Assembly: GCA_002684655.1 (NCBI GenBank)
Contig: NYVR01000030.1
Span: 1-64,000 of the forward strand
Source of the DNA: Planctomycetota bacterium
Lineage (GTDB): Bacteria; Planctomycetota; UBA1135; UBA2386
Direction of reading: 5' to 3'
DNA: 64,000 nt
How positions within the stretch are numbered: position 1 is the first letter of the stretch; each line of letters starts with the position of its first letter. The notes under the pieces are model-generated. The model saw only the letters and a program-made list of their open reading frames with translations, had not been told where the DNA came from and searched no databases. Positions 8,292 to 16,446 of the stretch are shown here, one piece after another. The position numbers were made by a program, and so were the translations under genes.

Positions 8292-8465
8292 TTGACCAGA
8301 ACGCACGCCGACATCGACCACATCGTGGACCAGCTGATGCAGCGCGACCTCTCCAAGGCCGAGCGTCTGGCTTGTCTCAAGAAGCTGGTGAAGTCGGGCG
8401 ACGACCTCCCGGACGAGTGGATGGAGGAGGCGCTGTGCAGGCTGATGGACCGCCTCTCAGACTGA
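8292..8465 (+). CDS. Small conserved-looking protein of unknown function
   Basis: 57 residues from a TTG start. The choice of start rests on a good Shine-Dalgarno sequence (AGGTAGGAG) ending two bases before the TTG, a spacing shorter than usual. The product is acidic, soluble and predicted all-helical, with no signal peptide; the centre reads LSKAERLACLKKLVKSGDD. I do not recognise a family. It lies 38 bases upstream of the next gene on the same strand and may form an operon with it. Confidence 0.5.
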   Translation: MTRTHADIDHIVDQLMQRDLSKAERLACLKKLVKSGDDLPDEWMEEALCRLMDRLSD

Positions 8466-8503
8466 CCGCGGCCCGCTGACACACACACCACCTACGAATC
8501 GCC

Positions 8504-9325
8504 ATGAAGAACGCACTGCTCCTCACGATCCTCGCCGGCGTCGCGCCGCTGTCCGCCCAAGGTGACGCCCTCGGCGCGCCCGTTCGGACCACCATCGAGG
8601 CGATGCGGGCCAACCCGGACGCCTTCCATAACGTCAAAATCGACTTCACGGTCCAGTTCGCGTCGCTCGGTCGTATCTCCAATCCGTTCTTTACCAAGTT
8701 CACGCCGACCGAGTTCACCAACTTTTACGGTTGGGGTGACGACCAACCCATCTGGCAGGAGCCGTCCTATAACGACGTCTTCGGGATGCTGTTCGTGAGC
8801 AAGTCGAGCCCGAAGCTGGATCAGCTCTATCGACTGCCCCTCTACAAGCGCATTCGGTGCACGGGCGTGGTCCGCAACACGTTCCAGGACATCCCATGGG
8901 TCGAAGTCCTCGACTTCCGCGAGCTCCGCGGGGCGGTTGACACCCCGATGCTGACGCACCTGCACCGCGGCGAGAAGCTGATGGAACAACGCCTGTGGCA
9001 ACGCGCGGTCTCTGAGCTCTCCCGCGTGCCTGGCGCCGAGGCGCCAGCAGCGGCGGTGCGCGCGGCGGAGAAGAACTTGGGCGTATGCCTGCTCCGTATG
9101 GGCGAGTCCGGCGCCGCCTTGGGTCATCTTGAGGCTGCGGCGCGTTTGACCCAGAAGCGCGATTTTGAGCTTGAGAAGTGGCTCGCCACGGCCAAGCAGA
9201 CCCCAGGTGCGGCGATCGATCGCATCGTGGACGCGACCACGCTGCGCGATTGTGAGCGGCCTATGTGGGAAGCGTTCGAGGGAGTCCGCGCGGTCTTGCC
9301 GGCGGCGCAGCCCATCTCGCGGTGA
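8504..9325 (+). CDS. Exported protein of unknown function with TPR-like C-terminal part
   Basis: 273 residues. A Sec signal peptide (MKNALLLTILAGVAPLSAQ) is probably cleaved after SAQ. Residues about 25-155 look beta-rich and include IDFTVQFASLG and KRIRCTGVVRNTF, resembling a small barrel of the OB type, though this is a guess. Residues about 160-235 are helical pairs with the alternating Ala/Leu pattern of tetratricopeptide repeats (RLWQRAVSEL, GVCLLRMGESGAALGHLEAA). Expected location is periplasmic. No known function; downstream of the 57-residue gene. Confidence 0.75.
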   Translation: MKNALLLTILAGVAPLSAQGDALGAPVRTTIEAMRANPDAFHNVKIDFTVQFASLGRISNPFFTKFTPTEFTNFYGWGDDQPIWQEPSYNDVFGMLFVSKSSPKLDQLYRLPLYKRIRCTGVVRNTFQDIPWVEVLDFRELRGAVDTPMLTHLHRGEKLMEQRLWQRAVSELSRVPGAEAPAAAVRAAEKNLGVCLLRMGESGAALGHLEAAARLTQKRDFELEKWLATAKQTPGAAIDRIVDATTLRDCERPMWEAFEGVRAVLPAAQPISR

Positions 9326-9375
9326 CCCGCTGAAAATCCGGCCCCGGCCGGGCATTCTCATGGGCCCGATTGCTC

Positions 9376-10305
9376 ATGAGTACCTTCTACGCTGAGACGG
9401 ATCTGATGCCGACGACCACCCGTGGTCCGTTCCGGTTGACGGTCATGATGCTCTGCGTGACCACCGTCACGATCCTGTGGGGCGCGCTGACCACCAGCAC
9501 GGGCTCAGGGATGGCGTACGCCGACTGGCCGCTGTCAGACGGGCAGTTCATGCCCGAGAGCAGCTACACCCAGCTGCCGCACTTCTTCGAGCACTTCCAT
9601 CGGCTGTTCGCGTCGAGCACGGGGCTGATCGCGCTGAGCATCTGGATCTGGTTGGCGATCAGCGGCCGGGCCAGCCGGCGCGCCACCCGCACCGCGTTCT
9701 TTGGCGGCTGCTTGGTGCTGGTGCAGGGCCTCATCGGGGGGACCGGGGTGCTGCTCAACCTTCCGGCAGTCACTTCCGTGACCCACGGCACCCTCGCACA
9801 GCTGACGCTGGCCACCTTCGGGTGGCTCGCCTATCAGCTCTCAAGCCGATACCACGAGACCGAGATTAACTCCGAGGTCGCACCAGGGACGGGCCGCAAG
9901 CTGATGTTGTTCGCCCTGGCTATCGTCGTGCTGCAGACCGTCGTCGGCGCGGTCGCTCGGCACACCAACAACACCAAGGCGCTCTGGTCGCATGTCGGCA
10001 ACGCCTTCGTCGTGTTCTTGGTCATGACGATCGCGACGGCGTTCGCCGCCGGCAAGCTCGGCAAGAGCCGCGGCATCAAGGGCCTCGCTCAGACCATCGT
10101 CGGCCTCTTGATCCTGCAAATCATATTGGGCTTCGTTGCGCTCGTGATCCGCAATGAGGCCGGCAAGTCGCCAGAGAACGTCGACCGCCTTGGCGCTGCG
10201 ACGACGATTTCTTTCCACGTCCTGATCGGCGCCATGCTCACGGTGCTTATCGCCGCGCTCGCCGCGCATGTCTTCCGGGCGACGCGCCGTCCGGGCGTCG
10301 AATGA
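9376..10305 (+). CDS. ctaA: Heme A synthase (CtaA/COX15 family)
   Basis: 309 residues. Integral membrane enzyme that oxidises the C8 methyl group of heme O to give heme A for cytochrome oxidase. About eight membrane helices. Heme-ligand histidines are visible in FFEHFHRLFASSTG, VTHGTLAQLTLA, WSHVGNAFVVF and FHVLIGAML, arranged as two similar halves as in the family. The start is uncertain: ATG 9376 or ATG 9406. First gene of a five-gene string; its stop overlaps the ctaB start as ATGA. Confidence 0.9.
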   Translation: MSTFYAETDLMPTTTRGPFRLTVMMLCVTTVTILWGALTTSTGSGMAYADWPLSDGQFMPESSYTQLPHFFEHFHRLFASSTGLIALSIWIWLAISGRASRRATRTAFFGGCLVLVQGLIGGTGVLLNLPAVTSVTHGTLAQLTLATFGWLAYQLSSRYHETEINSEVAPGTGRKLMLFALAIVVLQTVVGAVARHTNNTKALWSHVGNAFVVFLVMTIATAFAAGKLGKSRGIKGLAQTIVGLLILQIILGFVALVIRNEAGKSPENVDRLGAATTISFHVLIGAMLTVLIAALAAHVFRATRRPGVE

Positions 10306-11222
10306 CCGCCGTCGGCGCCAGCGCGCTGCGCGCATACTGGGAGCTGACGAAGCCGCGGCTATCGGCGCTCGCGGTCTTTTCTGTCATCGCGGGCGCCTAC
10401 ATGGCGTGGCCGTCCAAGTCCTCTAGTCCTCCGACAGACTCGCTGATCTTCACGGCGCTGGGCAACTTCCTTGCCGCAGCGGGCGCAGGCGCGCTGAACA
10501 TGTATCGGGAGCGCCACTTGGACCCGTTGATGCACCGAACCCAGGATCGCCCGCTGCCGAGCGGCCGCCTAAGGCCTGGAGAGGTGCTCGGCTTCGGCCT
10601 CATCGCCTCGATCCTCGGCGTTACCGTCGTGCTCTTCGGCGCTCCTCCGCTCGCTGCCGACGGGTCGATCTCGGTCGGCGAGCCGAACTGGGTCGCTGCG
10701 TCGCTCTGCGCCCTGATCGTGCTCAGCTACGTGCTCGTCTACACGCCTATGAAGACGCGGACGCCGCTTAATACGCTCGTCGGCGCGATCCCGGGGGCGC
10801 TGCCGCCCGTCGTCGGGCACGCCGCCGTCGCGGGCGAGCTGCAGATGCCGCAGCTGGTGTTATTTGCGATCTTGTTCTGCTGGCAGATCCCACACTTCCT
10901 TGCGATCGCGTGGCGCCACCGCGAAGACTACGCGCGCGCGGGCATGCGGATGCTCCCCGTTCTTGACCCGAGCGGACGCAGGACGAGCGCCACGATGCTG
11001 CTCTACGTGGCTGGTCTCGGGATCGCGAGCCTGATTCCATATGTGACGCAGATGTGTGACGATCGATACGCGGTCGTCGCAGTTCTCCTCGACCTGATGT
11101 TTTTCGTCCCTACCCTGATGGCTGCGCTGACTCGACGTGACGTCGCGATGCGCCTGACGTTCATCATGTCGATCGTCTACTTGCCCCTCCTGTTCGCCAC
11201 GATGGTGTGGACGCGAAAATGA
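10302..11222 (+). CDS. ctaB: Protoheme IX farnesyltransferase (heme O synthase)
   Basis: 306 residues. UbiA-superfamily membrane enzyme that attaches farnesyl diphosphate to protoheme to make heme O, the substrate of CtaA. The allylic diphosphate/Mg-binding motif is NMYRERHLDPLMHRT followed by DRPLPSG, with the conserved Asn, two Asp and Arg. A second conserved loop reads YTPMKTRTPLNTLVGAIPGALPP. About nine membrane helices. Overlaps ctaA and the following ABC gene by 4 bases each, so translation is probably coupled. Confidence 0.95.
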   Translation: MTAVGASALRAYWELTKPRLSALAVFSVIAGAYMAWPSKSSSPPTDSLIFTALGNFLAAAGAGALNMYRERHLDPLMHRTQDRPLPSGRLRPGEVLGFGLIASILGVTVVLFGAPPLAADGSISVGEPNWVAASLCALIVLSYVLVYTPMKTRTPLNTLVGAIPGALPPVVGHAAVAGELQMPQLVLFAILFCWQIPHFLAIAWRHREDYARAGMRMLPVLDPSGRRTSATMLLYVAGLGIASLIPYVTQMCDDRYAVVAVLLDLMFFVPTLMAALTRRDVAMRLTFIMSIVYLPLLFATMVWTRK

Positions 11223-12175
11223 CCCAACCTCAAGCCGTCGCAGCCTCCGGCGTTCAGTTCGCCTACGGCGACCGACAGGCATTGCGCGGCGTCGACTTTG
11301 AGGTGGACTGCGGCGCCGCCTTCGGCTTTTTGGGTCCGAACGGCTCGGGTAAGTCGACGCTCTTCAAGCTGCTGTCGACGCTGGTGCCGCTGCAGCGTGG
11401 GGCGGTGTCCATCTTAGGGCACAGCCTCGCCCTCGAGGCCGCGTCGATCCGGCGCCGCATCGGCGTAGTGTTCCAATCACCCGCGGTCGACAAGAAGTTG
11501 ACCGTGCAAGAGAACCTGCGCTACGGCGGGCTGATGCTGGGCCTCGGCGGCGCAGCGCTGCACGCTCGCGTCGACGCCTGTCTCGACGCAGCCAAGCTGA
11601 CCGACCGCCGCAAGGACAACGTCGAGGAGCTCTCGGGCGGCCTACGCCGTCGCGTCGAGATCGCGAAGTGCCTGCTCTCGCAGCCTGACCTGGTTCTCCT
11701 AGACGAGGCGAGCACCGGGCTCGACCCGGCTGCGCGTCGAGAGATGTGGGCCGTGCTCCGCGCCCAGGAGGGTCTGACGGTGCTGTTTACGACGCACCTG
11801 ATGGAAGAGGCTGCAGAGGCCGACCGGCTGATGCTGCTCGACGAGGGCAACGTCGTAGCTCAGGGCCGGCCAGGTGAGCTTATGGAAGAGGTCGGCGGTC
11901 AGGTGATCGAGATCGAATCTGCGGCAGCCCAAGACCTTCAGGTGCAGCTCAAGTCCGAGCTCTCGGTCGAGGCGACGCTCCTTGACCAGACGCTGCGGAT
12001 CGACGGCGAGAGCGTGCACGAGCTCGTGCCCGCGATTATGGAGCGATGCGGGGACCGCGTGCGGCGTCTGCAATTGGCGCACCCTTCGCTGGAAGACGTG
12101 TTCTTGCAGCGCACCGGCAAGCGCTTCGTTGTCACGGCGCCAGAAGAGCCTGCGAAGAAGCGGAGGCGTCGATGA
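11219..12175 (+). CDS. ABC transporter ATP-binding protein (DrrA/CcmA-like)
   Basis: 318 residues. Walker A is GPNGSGKST, the Q-loop lies in GVVFQSPAVD, the ABC signature reads ELSGGLRRRVEIAKCLL, and Walker B is LVLLDEASTGLDP; the switch His is in LFTTHLMEEA. The last 90 residues form the accessory C-terminal domain of DrrA-type ATPases. It pairs with the permease that overlaps it by ATGA. Its position between heme A synthesis genes and DUF420 suggests export of a factor needed for oxidase maturation. The substrate (heme, copper or other) is unknown. Confidence 0.88.
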   Translation: MTQPQAVAASGVQFAYGDRQALRGVDFEVDCGAAFGFLGPNGSGKSTLFKLLSTLVPLQRGAVSILGHSLALEAASIRRRIGVVFQSPAVDKKLTVQENLRYGGLMLGLGGAALHARVDACLDAAKLTDRRKDNVEELSGGLRRRVEIAKCLLSQPDLVLLDEASTGLDPAARREMWAVLRAQEGLTVLFTTHLMEEAAEADRLMLLDEGNVVAQGRPGELMEEVGGQVIEIESAAAQDLQVQLKSELSVEATLLDQTLRIDGESVHELVPAIMERCGDRVRRLQLAHPSLEDVFLQRTGKRFVVTAPEEPAKKRRRR

Positions 12176-12936
12176 GCAAGGCGGTCTTTTCTCTTTGGCA
12201 CCGCGAGATCGTGCGCTTTCTGAGAGACCGGTCCCGGCTCACGGGGTCCCTGATGCAGCCGGTGATCTTCTGGGTGCTGTTCAGCGGCGCGCTGAACAAC
12301 TCGGTCCAGTTCGGCGGCATGGAGAACTACAGCGAGTATTTCTTCAGCGGCACCCTGGCGATGATCACGCTGTTCACGGCCATCTTCGCGACGATCACGG
12401 TGATCGAAGACCGCAAAGAGGGCTTCCTCCAAGGCGTGTTGGTCTCGCCGGTGCCGCGCGCGGCGATCGCGCTCGGCAAGATCCTCGGCGGCGCGACCTT
12501 AGGCGTCGGCCTCGCGGTCATTTTTTTGGTGCTCGCGCCGTTCGCCGGCATCTCGCTTGAGCTCGGCAACGTGCTCATGGGCCTCGGCGTGCTGACGCTG
12601 CTCGCCGTCGCGGTGACCGGGCTCGGCTTTGTGCTCGCGTGGCTCATGGACAGCGCCGCTGGCTACCACGGGATCATGATGCTGTTCCTGATGCCGATGC
12701 TGTTGCTCTCGGGAGCCTTCTTCCCGATCGAGAAGGCGCACTGGCTGATCAGCTGGATCCGCCACGTGAACCCGATGACCTACGGCGTCGGCGCCCTGCG
12801 CCACGCGCTGCACGGCGAAGCGCAAGGTTGTCCGACGTTCGCAGTCTGCTTGATCGGTACGACGGTGTTCGCGGTTGCGACGTTCTCGCTCGGGACTTAT
12901 GTCGTCACCCGACGCAGCGCGCGTGACGCTGCCTGA
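12172..12936 (+). CDS. ABC-2 type transporter permease
   Basis: 254 residues with six predicted membrane helices, normal for a DrrB/ABC-2 permease. An N-terminal cytosolic elbow (SLWHREIVRFLRDRSRL) precedes the first helix. The family-typical ITVIEDRKEGFLQGVLVSPV lies between helices 2 and 3. The periplasmic loop with FPIEKAHWLISWIRHVNPMTY is the usual ABC-2 signature before the last helix. It forms the exporter with the preceding ATPase. Confidence 0.88.
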   Translation: MSKAVFSLWHREIVRFLRDRSRLTGSLMQPVIFWVLFSGALNNSVQFGGMENYSEYFFSGTLAMITLFTAIFATITVIEDRKEGFLQGVLVSPVPRAAIALGKILGGATLGVGLAVIFLVLAPFAGISLELGNVLMGLGVLTLLAVAVTGLGFVLAWLMDSAAGYHGIMMLFLMPMLLLSGAFFPIEKAHWLISWIRHVNPMTYGVGALRHALHGEAQGCPTFAVCLIGTTVFAVATFSLGTYVVTRRSARDAA

Positions 12937-12940
12937 GACC

Positions 12941-13381
12941 ATGATTTGCCAGTCTGACGCTGACAGCTTCGATTTTCGGTTCCTCGCCGACGTCGACGCC
13001 GCCCTTAACGGCATGGCGTTCCTGCTGATCTGCGCGGCCCTGGTCGCCATCAAGCGCGGCAACATCGCGTTGCACAGGAAGTTGATGTTGGCCGCGGTGA
13101 CGACCTCTGCGGTGTTCCTAGCGTGCTACTTGACCTATCACGCGACCTGCGACTCGGTGAAGTTCAAAGGCCAAGGGGCGATCCGGCCGGTCTACTTCAC
13201 GTTGTTGATCAGCCACATCATCCTCGCGGCGGTGCAGGTCCCGATGATCCTGCGCACGGTCTACCTCGGCCTGAAGGACCGGCGCGCAGCGCACCGGAAA
13301 TGGGCGCGGGTGACGACGCCGATATGGCTCTACGTATCGGTCACCGGCGTCATCATCTACTTCATGCTCTACCACATGTAG
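12941..13381 (+). CDS. DUF420 membrane protein, probable cytochrome oxidase assembly factor
   Basis: 146 residues, four membrane helices. Matches DUF420 (YozB/CtaM-like): conserved histidines in NIALHRKLMLAAV, LACYLTYHATCD, LLISHIILAAVQVP and RAAHRKWARVTTPIW. CtaM in Staphylococcus is needed for quinol oxidase function, and DUF420 genes commonly sit with cox/cta genes. The start ATG 12941 follows the permease stop by 4 bases; in-frame upstream starts would overlap it. Last gene of the operon, followed by a strong hairpin. Confidence 0.8.
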   Translation: MICQSDADSFDFRFLADVDAALNGMAFLLICAALVAIKRGNIALHRKLMLAAVTTSAVFLACYLTYHATCDSVKFKGQGAIRPVYFTLLISHIILAAVQVPMILRTVYLGLKDRRAAHRKWARVTTPIWLYVSVTGVIIYFMLYHM

Positions 13382-13439
13382 GGCACGGACCGGCGACGGC
13401 GCCGCGAGCGGCGCGCGGTCGCAGCGGCGCGGGCGGCGG

Positions 13440-13473
13440 AGCCCCGCTGCCGAGCGGTCTCGGCAGCAGGGCT
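13440..13473. terminator. Strong bidirectional terminator hairpin
   Basis: AGCCCCGCTGCCGAG (13440-13454) pairs with CTCGGCAGCAGGGCT (13459-13473), 14 of 15 positions, around a CGGT tetraloop. It lies between the convergent DUF420 and protease genes, so it can serve both. No long T-run follows. Confidence 0.6.
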
Positions 13474-13487
13474 GCGCCCGCGCGCCG

Positions 13488-16304
13488 TTAGTTGCCGACG
13501 CGCGCGCGGCCGGCGTTGGACGTCACCAAGCCGATCGCGTTGACGGGGTCGAGCACGAACCACTGGTGGAACACCTCAGTCCCGACCAGCGCGCCGTTGT
13601 TGGGCACGCTGAAGGAGACCGACGCGTTGCCCGTCGGCCGCGACGCCAGCACCAGCGGGTCGACGAGCAACGAGCAGCCGGGCGCGCCCGGCAGCGGGGC
13701 CGGCAGCGCGCCACCGCTCCAGGTCGTGTCGGAGACGCCTGACGCCAGGACGGCGAACGAGTTCGGCGCCTCGTCGGACAGGGTCACTGCGTAGCTGCCG
13801 CCGAGCTGCGGCGCGCCGCTGTTGCCTAGCAGCGGCGTGACAGCGTTCGCGCCTGAGCAGCTGACGCGGTAGGAAGGCGCGGTGATGAGGCCGGACTGGG
13901 TCCACGCGGCTGGGCCGTTGACCGGGTCGCGGTAGAACCCAACGCCGGCCGCGCCGCCGTTGAGGGTGCAGACGTAGACGTTCTGCGCGATCGTCTCGTA
14001 GCCGACGTAGAAGACGCCCGTCACGTTCACCGGCGCGCTGAAGGTCGCTGTGTAGAACTGTTGGGTCGCGCCGATCGTCATCGTAGTGCTCGCGATCGGC
14101 TGCGCCGAAGGCACGCCGTTCACGTCGTTGTAGATGTGAGCCGCGACCGTCTGATTGCCGCCGGTAGAGGCGCCCCAGATGTCGAACCCGGTCACCGTGA
14201 GAGGGCCCGAGTTGTTCACCCGGTAGGTGTACTCGTTGTCGCGCAGGTCGAGCGTGAGGGCGCCGCCCGTGGGGTTGAGCTCGGGGCAGTTGACCGGCGT
14301 GCTCACTGAGCCAGGGCAGCCAGCGCCATACGTGGTGAACAGCGCCGAGTTCGCGCAGTCGACGTCGTCGATGCGGAAGGCGTCGAGCGCGGCCTCGGTG
14401 ACGAACTGGTTCGGGTTATCCGAGACCGAGAATCGCATCGCGAACTGGCCAGGGTTGCCGAAGAGCGAGTTGACGTCCACGGTGCGCGTCTCCCAGCCGA
14501 CCGTGCCCGAGAGGGTCTCGACCGTTGTCCAGGTCGCGCCGCCGTTGTTGGAGGCGCTGACGGTCATCGGGTTCGAGCCGTTGGTGTCGTACCAGATCGC
14601 GAAGCTGACCTGAGCCGCGCTCGATCCCGAGAGGTCCACCGTCTCGGTGGTCAACACGGTCGGCCCGCCGTCGACGTCTTCGTTGGCGGTGTTGCCGGTG
14701 ACGTAGCACTGGCCGCTGCCGTCGAAGTCTTGCGCGGGGCCGCGCGGGTCAGCGGGGGCGCCGCGCACCCACGCGCCGGTGGTCAGCGCGGTGTTGGCGA
14801 TGGCCCAACCTGCTGGGTTGGTGTTGAAGTCGTAGTCGCGGATCGTCACCAGCTGCTGGGCGACCGGGCACGAGTAGGCCGACGCCGGGGCGTTGTCCGG
14901 GTCGGAGTAGCCGACGTTGTCGACGCCCGTCGCGCTGAAGTAGAAGCTCGCGGTCTCGCCGCAGCTCATGCTCGGGAACGTGACGTCGAAGGTCGTGCTG
15001 TTCACGACGGTCGGGACGACCTGCTGGTAGCCGCCGCCGGTCGAGTAGTTGAGGCGGAAGGTCGCCGGCTGGACGGCCACAGGGCCGGTTGTGTTGACGC
15101 GCACGGTCGTGGTGCCCGCGGGGTCGATCAGGTTGGGCAGGCCGTTCGGGAACGCGAACTCGACCGAGGGGCAGTCACAGACGCCCTGCGGGCTGGCCAA
15201 GGCCGCTTGCAGCGCGGTGTGGTTTGCGCCGGTTCCGGCGTTGGAGCCGCCGGTCGCGCTGCAGCCGCCGTGCGTGTGGATGCCGATCGCCTGGTTGGTG
15301 CCGTCGAGGATCACCGGCGAGCCGGAGTTGCCGCCGGTGGTGTCGGTGGTGTAGCGCACGGCCGTGCCGGTCAGGCTGGAGTAGGGGCCGGAGTGCGTCT
15401 TTTGCACCAAGTACCACGTCGGCGAAACCGGCGCCGAGGTCGACCCGTTGCCAGTGATGCGGATGTTCTGGCCGCTGACGCTGGGCGGGCTGACAAGGTC
15501 GAACGCTTGGTTGCCTTGCGCCGCGTAGGGTGACAGCCCAGTCGTCGAGTTGTCGAACACGCCGAAGTATGCCCAGTCGTTACCCACGCCCTGGCCGCCG
15601 TTGTCCTGCAGCGAAGACGTGTCGACCGCGTATTGGTCCGACGGGGGCGGGTGGTTGAGCGAGCCCGTCGAACTCGACAGCGGGACGTTGAACTCGACGA
15701 CCTGCAGCCCCGATCCCGCGCAGTGCCCTGCCGTCAAGAAGCAGTGGTTGCAGTCGTTGATCATCCAGGATGTGCACCCTGTCGGTTGGTTGCGGCCGAC
15801 GCGGGGGTCGCTGCTCAGCGTGCGGTCGTCGTTGGCGCCGCAGATGGAGTCCGGGTCACCGACGGAGACAGGGCCTGCCTGGACCTGCTTCACCACCAGC
15901 CTGTTGTCCCCGGTGCGGGGGTGCGCCAGGATCTCGACCAGCACAGAGTCGCCGTTGAAGTAGGCCGACGTGTCTTGCCACTCGCCGACGTGCCGCAGGT
16001 GCTGCGTCTGCACGGCGCCGTCTTTGACCGACGTCAGGCGGAGGAACGAGCCGTTGTCGCCGCGGTCCTTGGCGCCGCTCAGCAGCACGCCTTGGTATTC
16101 AAGGCGGATCCAGCTGGCGCGCGGGATGGTGACGACGGTCGACCAGACGACCTGGGGGATGCCGACGGCGGCTGGGGACGTCGAGGTGTTGCGGACGAGT
16201 CCGGAGTCGACTTGGACAGTGTGCGTGGTGTGGTCCGACGGGACCGCCTGTGCGAAGGCGGACGCGCCGAAGAGCAGCGACGCTGCAATACGTGCGATGG
16301 ACAT
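13488..16304 (-). CDS. Secreted trypsin-like serine protease with C-terminal adhesion-type domains
   Basis: 938 residues. Signal peptide at 1-20 (SLLFGASAFAQA). A trypsin-like domain at about 150-410 has the complete triad: His194 in LTAGHC, Asp243 in GNDWAYF and Ser327 in TGGNSGSP, with several cysteine pairs as in extracellular S1 proteases. Residues about 415-510 look like an Ig/fibronectin-like sandwich. Residues about 520-680 resemble a jelly-roll domain of the MAM/concanavalin type (VSFAIWYDTNGS). The last 250 residues are repetitive beta-sheet ending in a region common to planctomycete exported proteins (FHQWFVLDPVNAIGLVTSN). The ATG at 16304 places the signal peptide first. Confidence 0.85.
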   Translation of the reverse strand: MSIARIAASLLFGASAFAQAVPSDHTTHTVQVDSGLVRNTSTSPAAVGIPQVVWSTVVTIPRASWIRLEYQGVLLSGAKDRGDNGSFLRLTSVKDGAVQTQHLRHVGEWQDTSAYFNGDSVLVEILAHPRTGDNRLVVKQVQAGPVSVGDPDSICGANDDRTLSSDPRVGRNQPTGCTSWMINDCNHCFLTAGHCAGSGLQVVEFNVPLSSSTGSLNHPPPSDQYAVDTSSLQDNGGQGVGNDWAYFGVFDNSTTGLSPYAAQGNQAFDLVSPPSVSGQNIRITGNGSTSAPVSPTWYLVQKTHSGPYSSLTGTAVRYTTDTTGGNSGSPVILDGTNQAIGIHTHGGCSATGGSNAGTGANHTALQAALASPQGVCDCPSVEFAFPNGLPNLIDPAGTTTVRVNTTGPVAVQPATFRLNYSTGGGYQQVVPTVVNSTTFDVTFPSMSCGETASFYFSATGVDNVGYSDPDNAPASAYSCPVAQQLVTIRDYDFNTNPAGWAIANTALTTGAWVRGAPADPRGPAQDFDGSGQCYVTGNTANEDVDGGPTVLTTETVDLSGSSAAQVSFAIWYDTNGSNPMTVSASNNGGATWTTVETLSGTVGWETRTVDVNSLFGNPGQFAMRFSVSDNPNQFVTEAALDAFRIDDVDCANSALFTTYGAGCPGSVSTPVNCPELNPTGGALTLDLRDNEYTYRVNNSGPLTVTGFDIWGASTGGNQTVAAHIYNDVNGVPSAQPIASTTMTIGATQQFYTATFSAPVNVTGVFYVGYETIAQNVYVCTLNGGAAGVGFYRDPVNGPAAWTQSGLITAPSYRVSCSGANAVTPLLGNSGAPQLGGSYAVTLSDEAPNSFAVLASGVSDTTWSGGALPAPLPGAPGCSLLVDPLVLASRPTGNASVSFSVPNNGALVGTEVFHQWFVLDPVNAIGLVTSNAGRARVGN

Positions 16305-16446
16305 GCTGTGATGAAAAGAGAGGTTGGGGCTGGCCGGTAAAGTGTAGCAGGGATCCCACGCCGGTTTCCCGGGATGCGAGTCTGCCTGCAACGAAGTCCA
16401 GCCGTGGCGTCAAGCGGCGCGAGACGGCATGCTTGACGGCGCGCTA

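Noticed and set aside
15633-16340. Long open frames antisense to the protease gene and to many other genes
   Set aside because: High GC content with strong third-position G/C bias creates open antisense frames; these lack family motifs, signal peptides and sensible composition, while the opposite strand encodes recognised domains.
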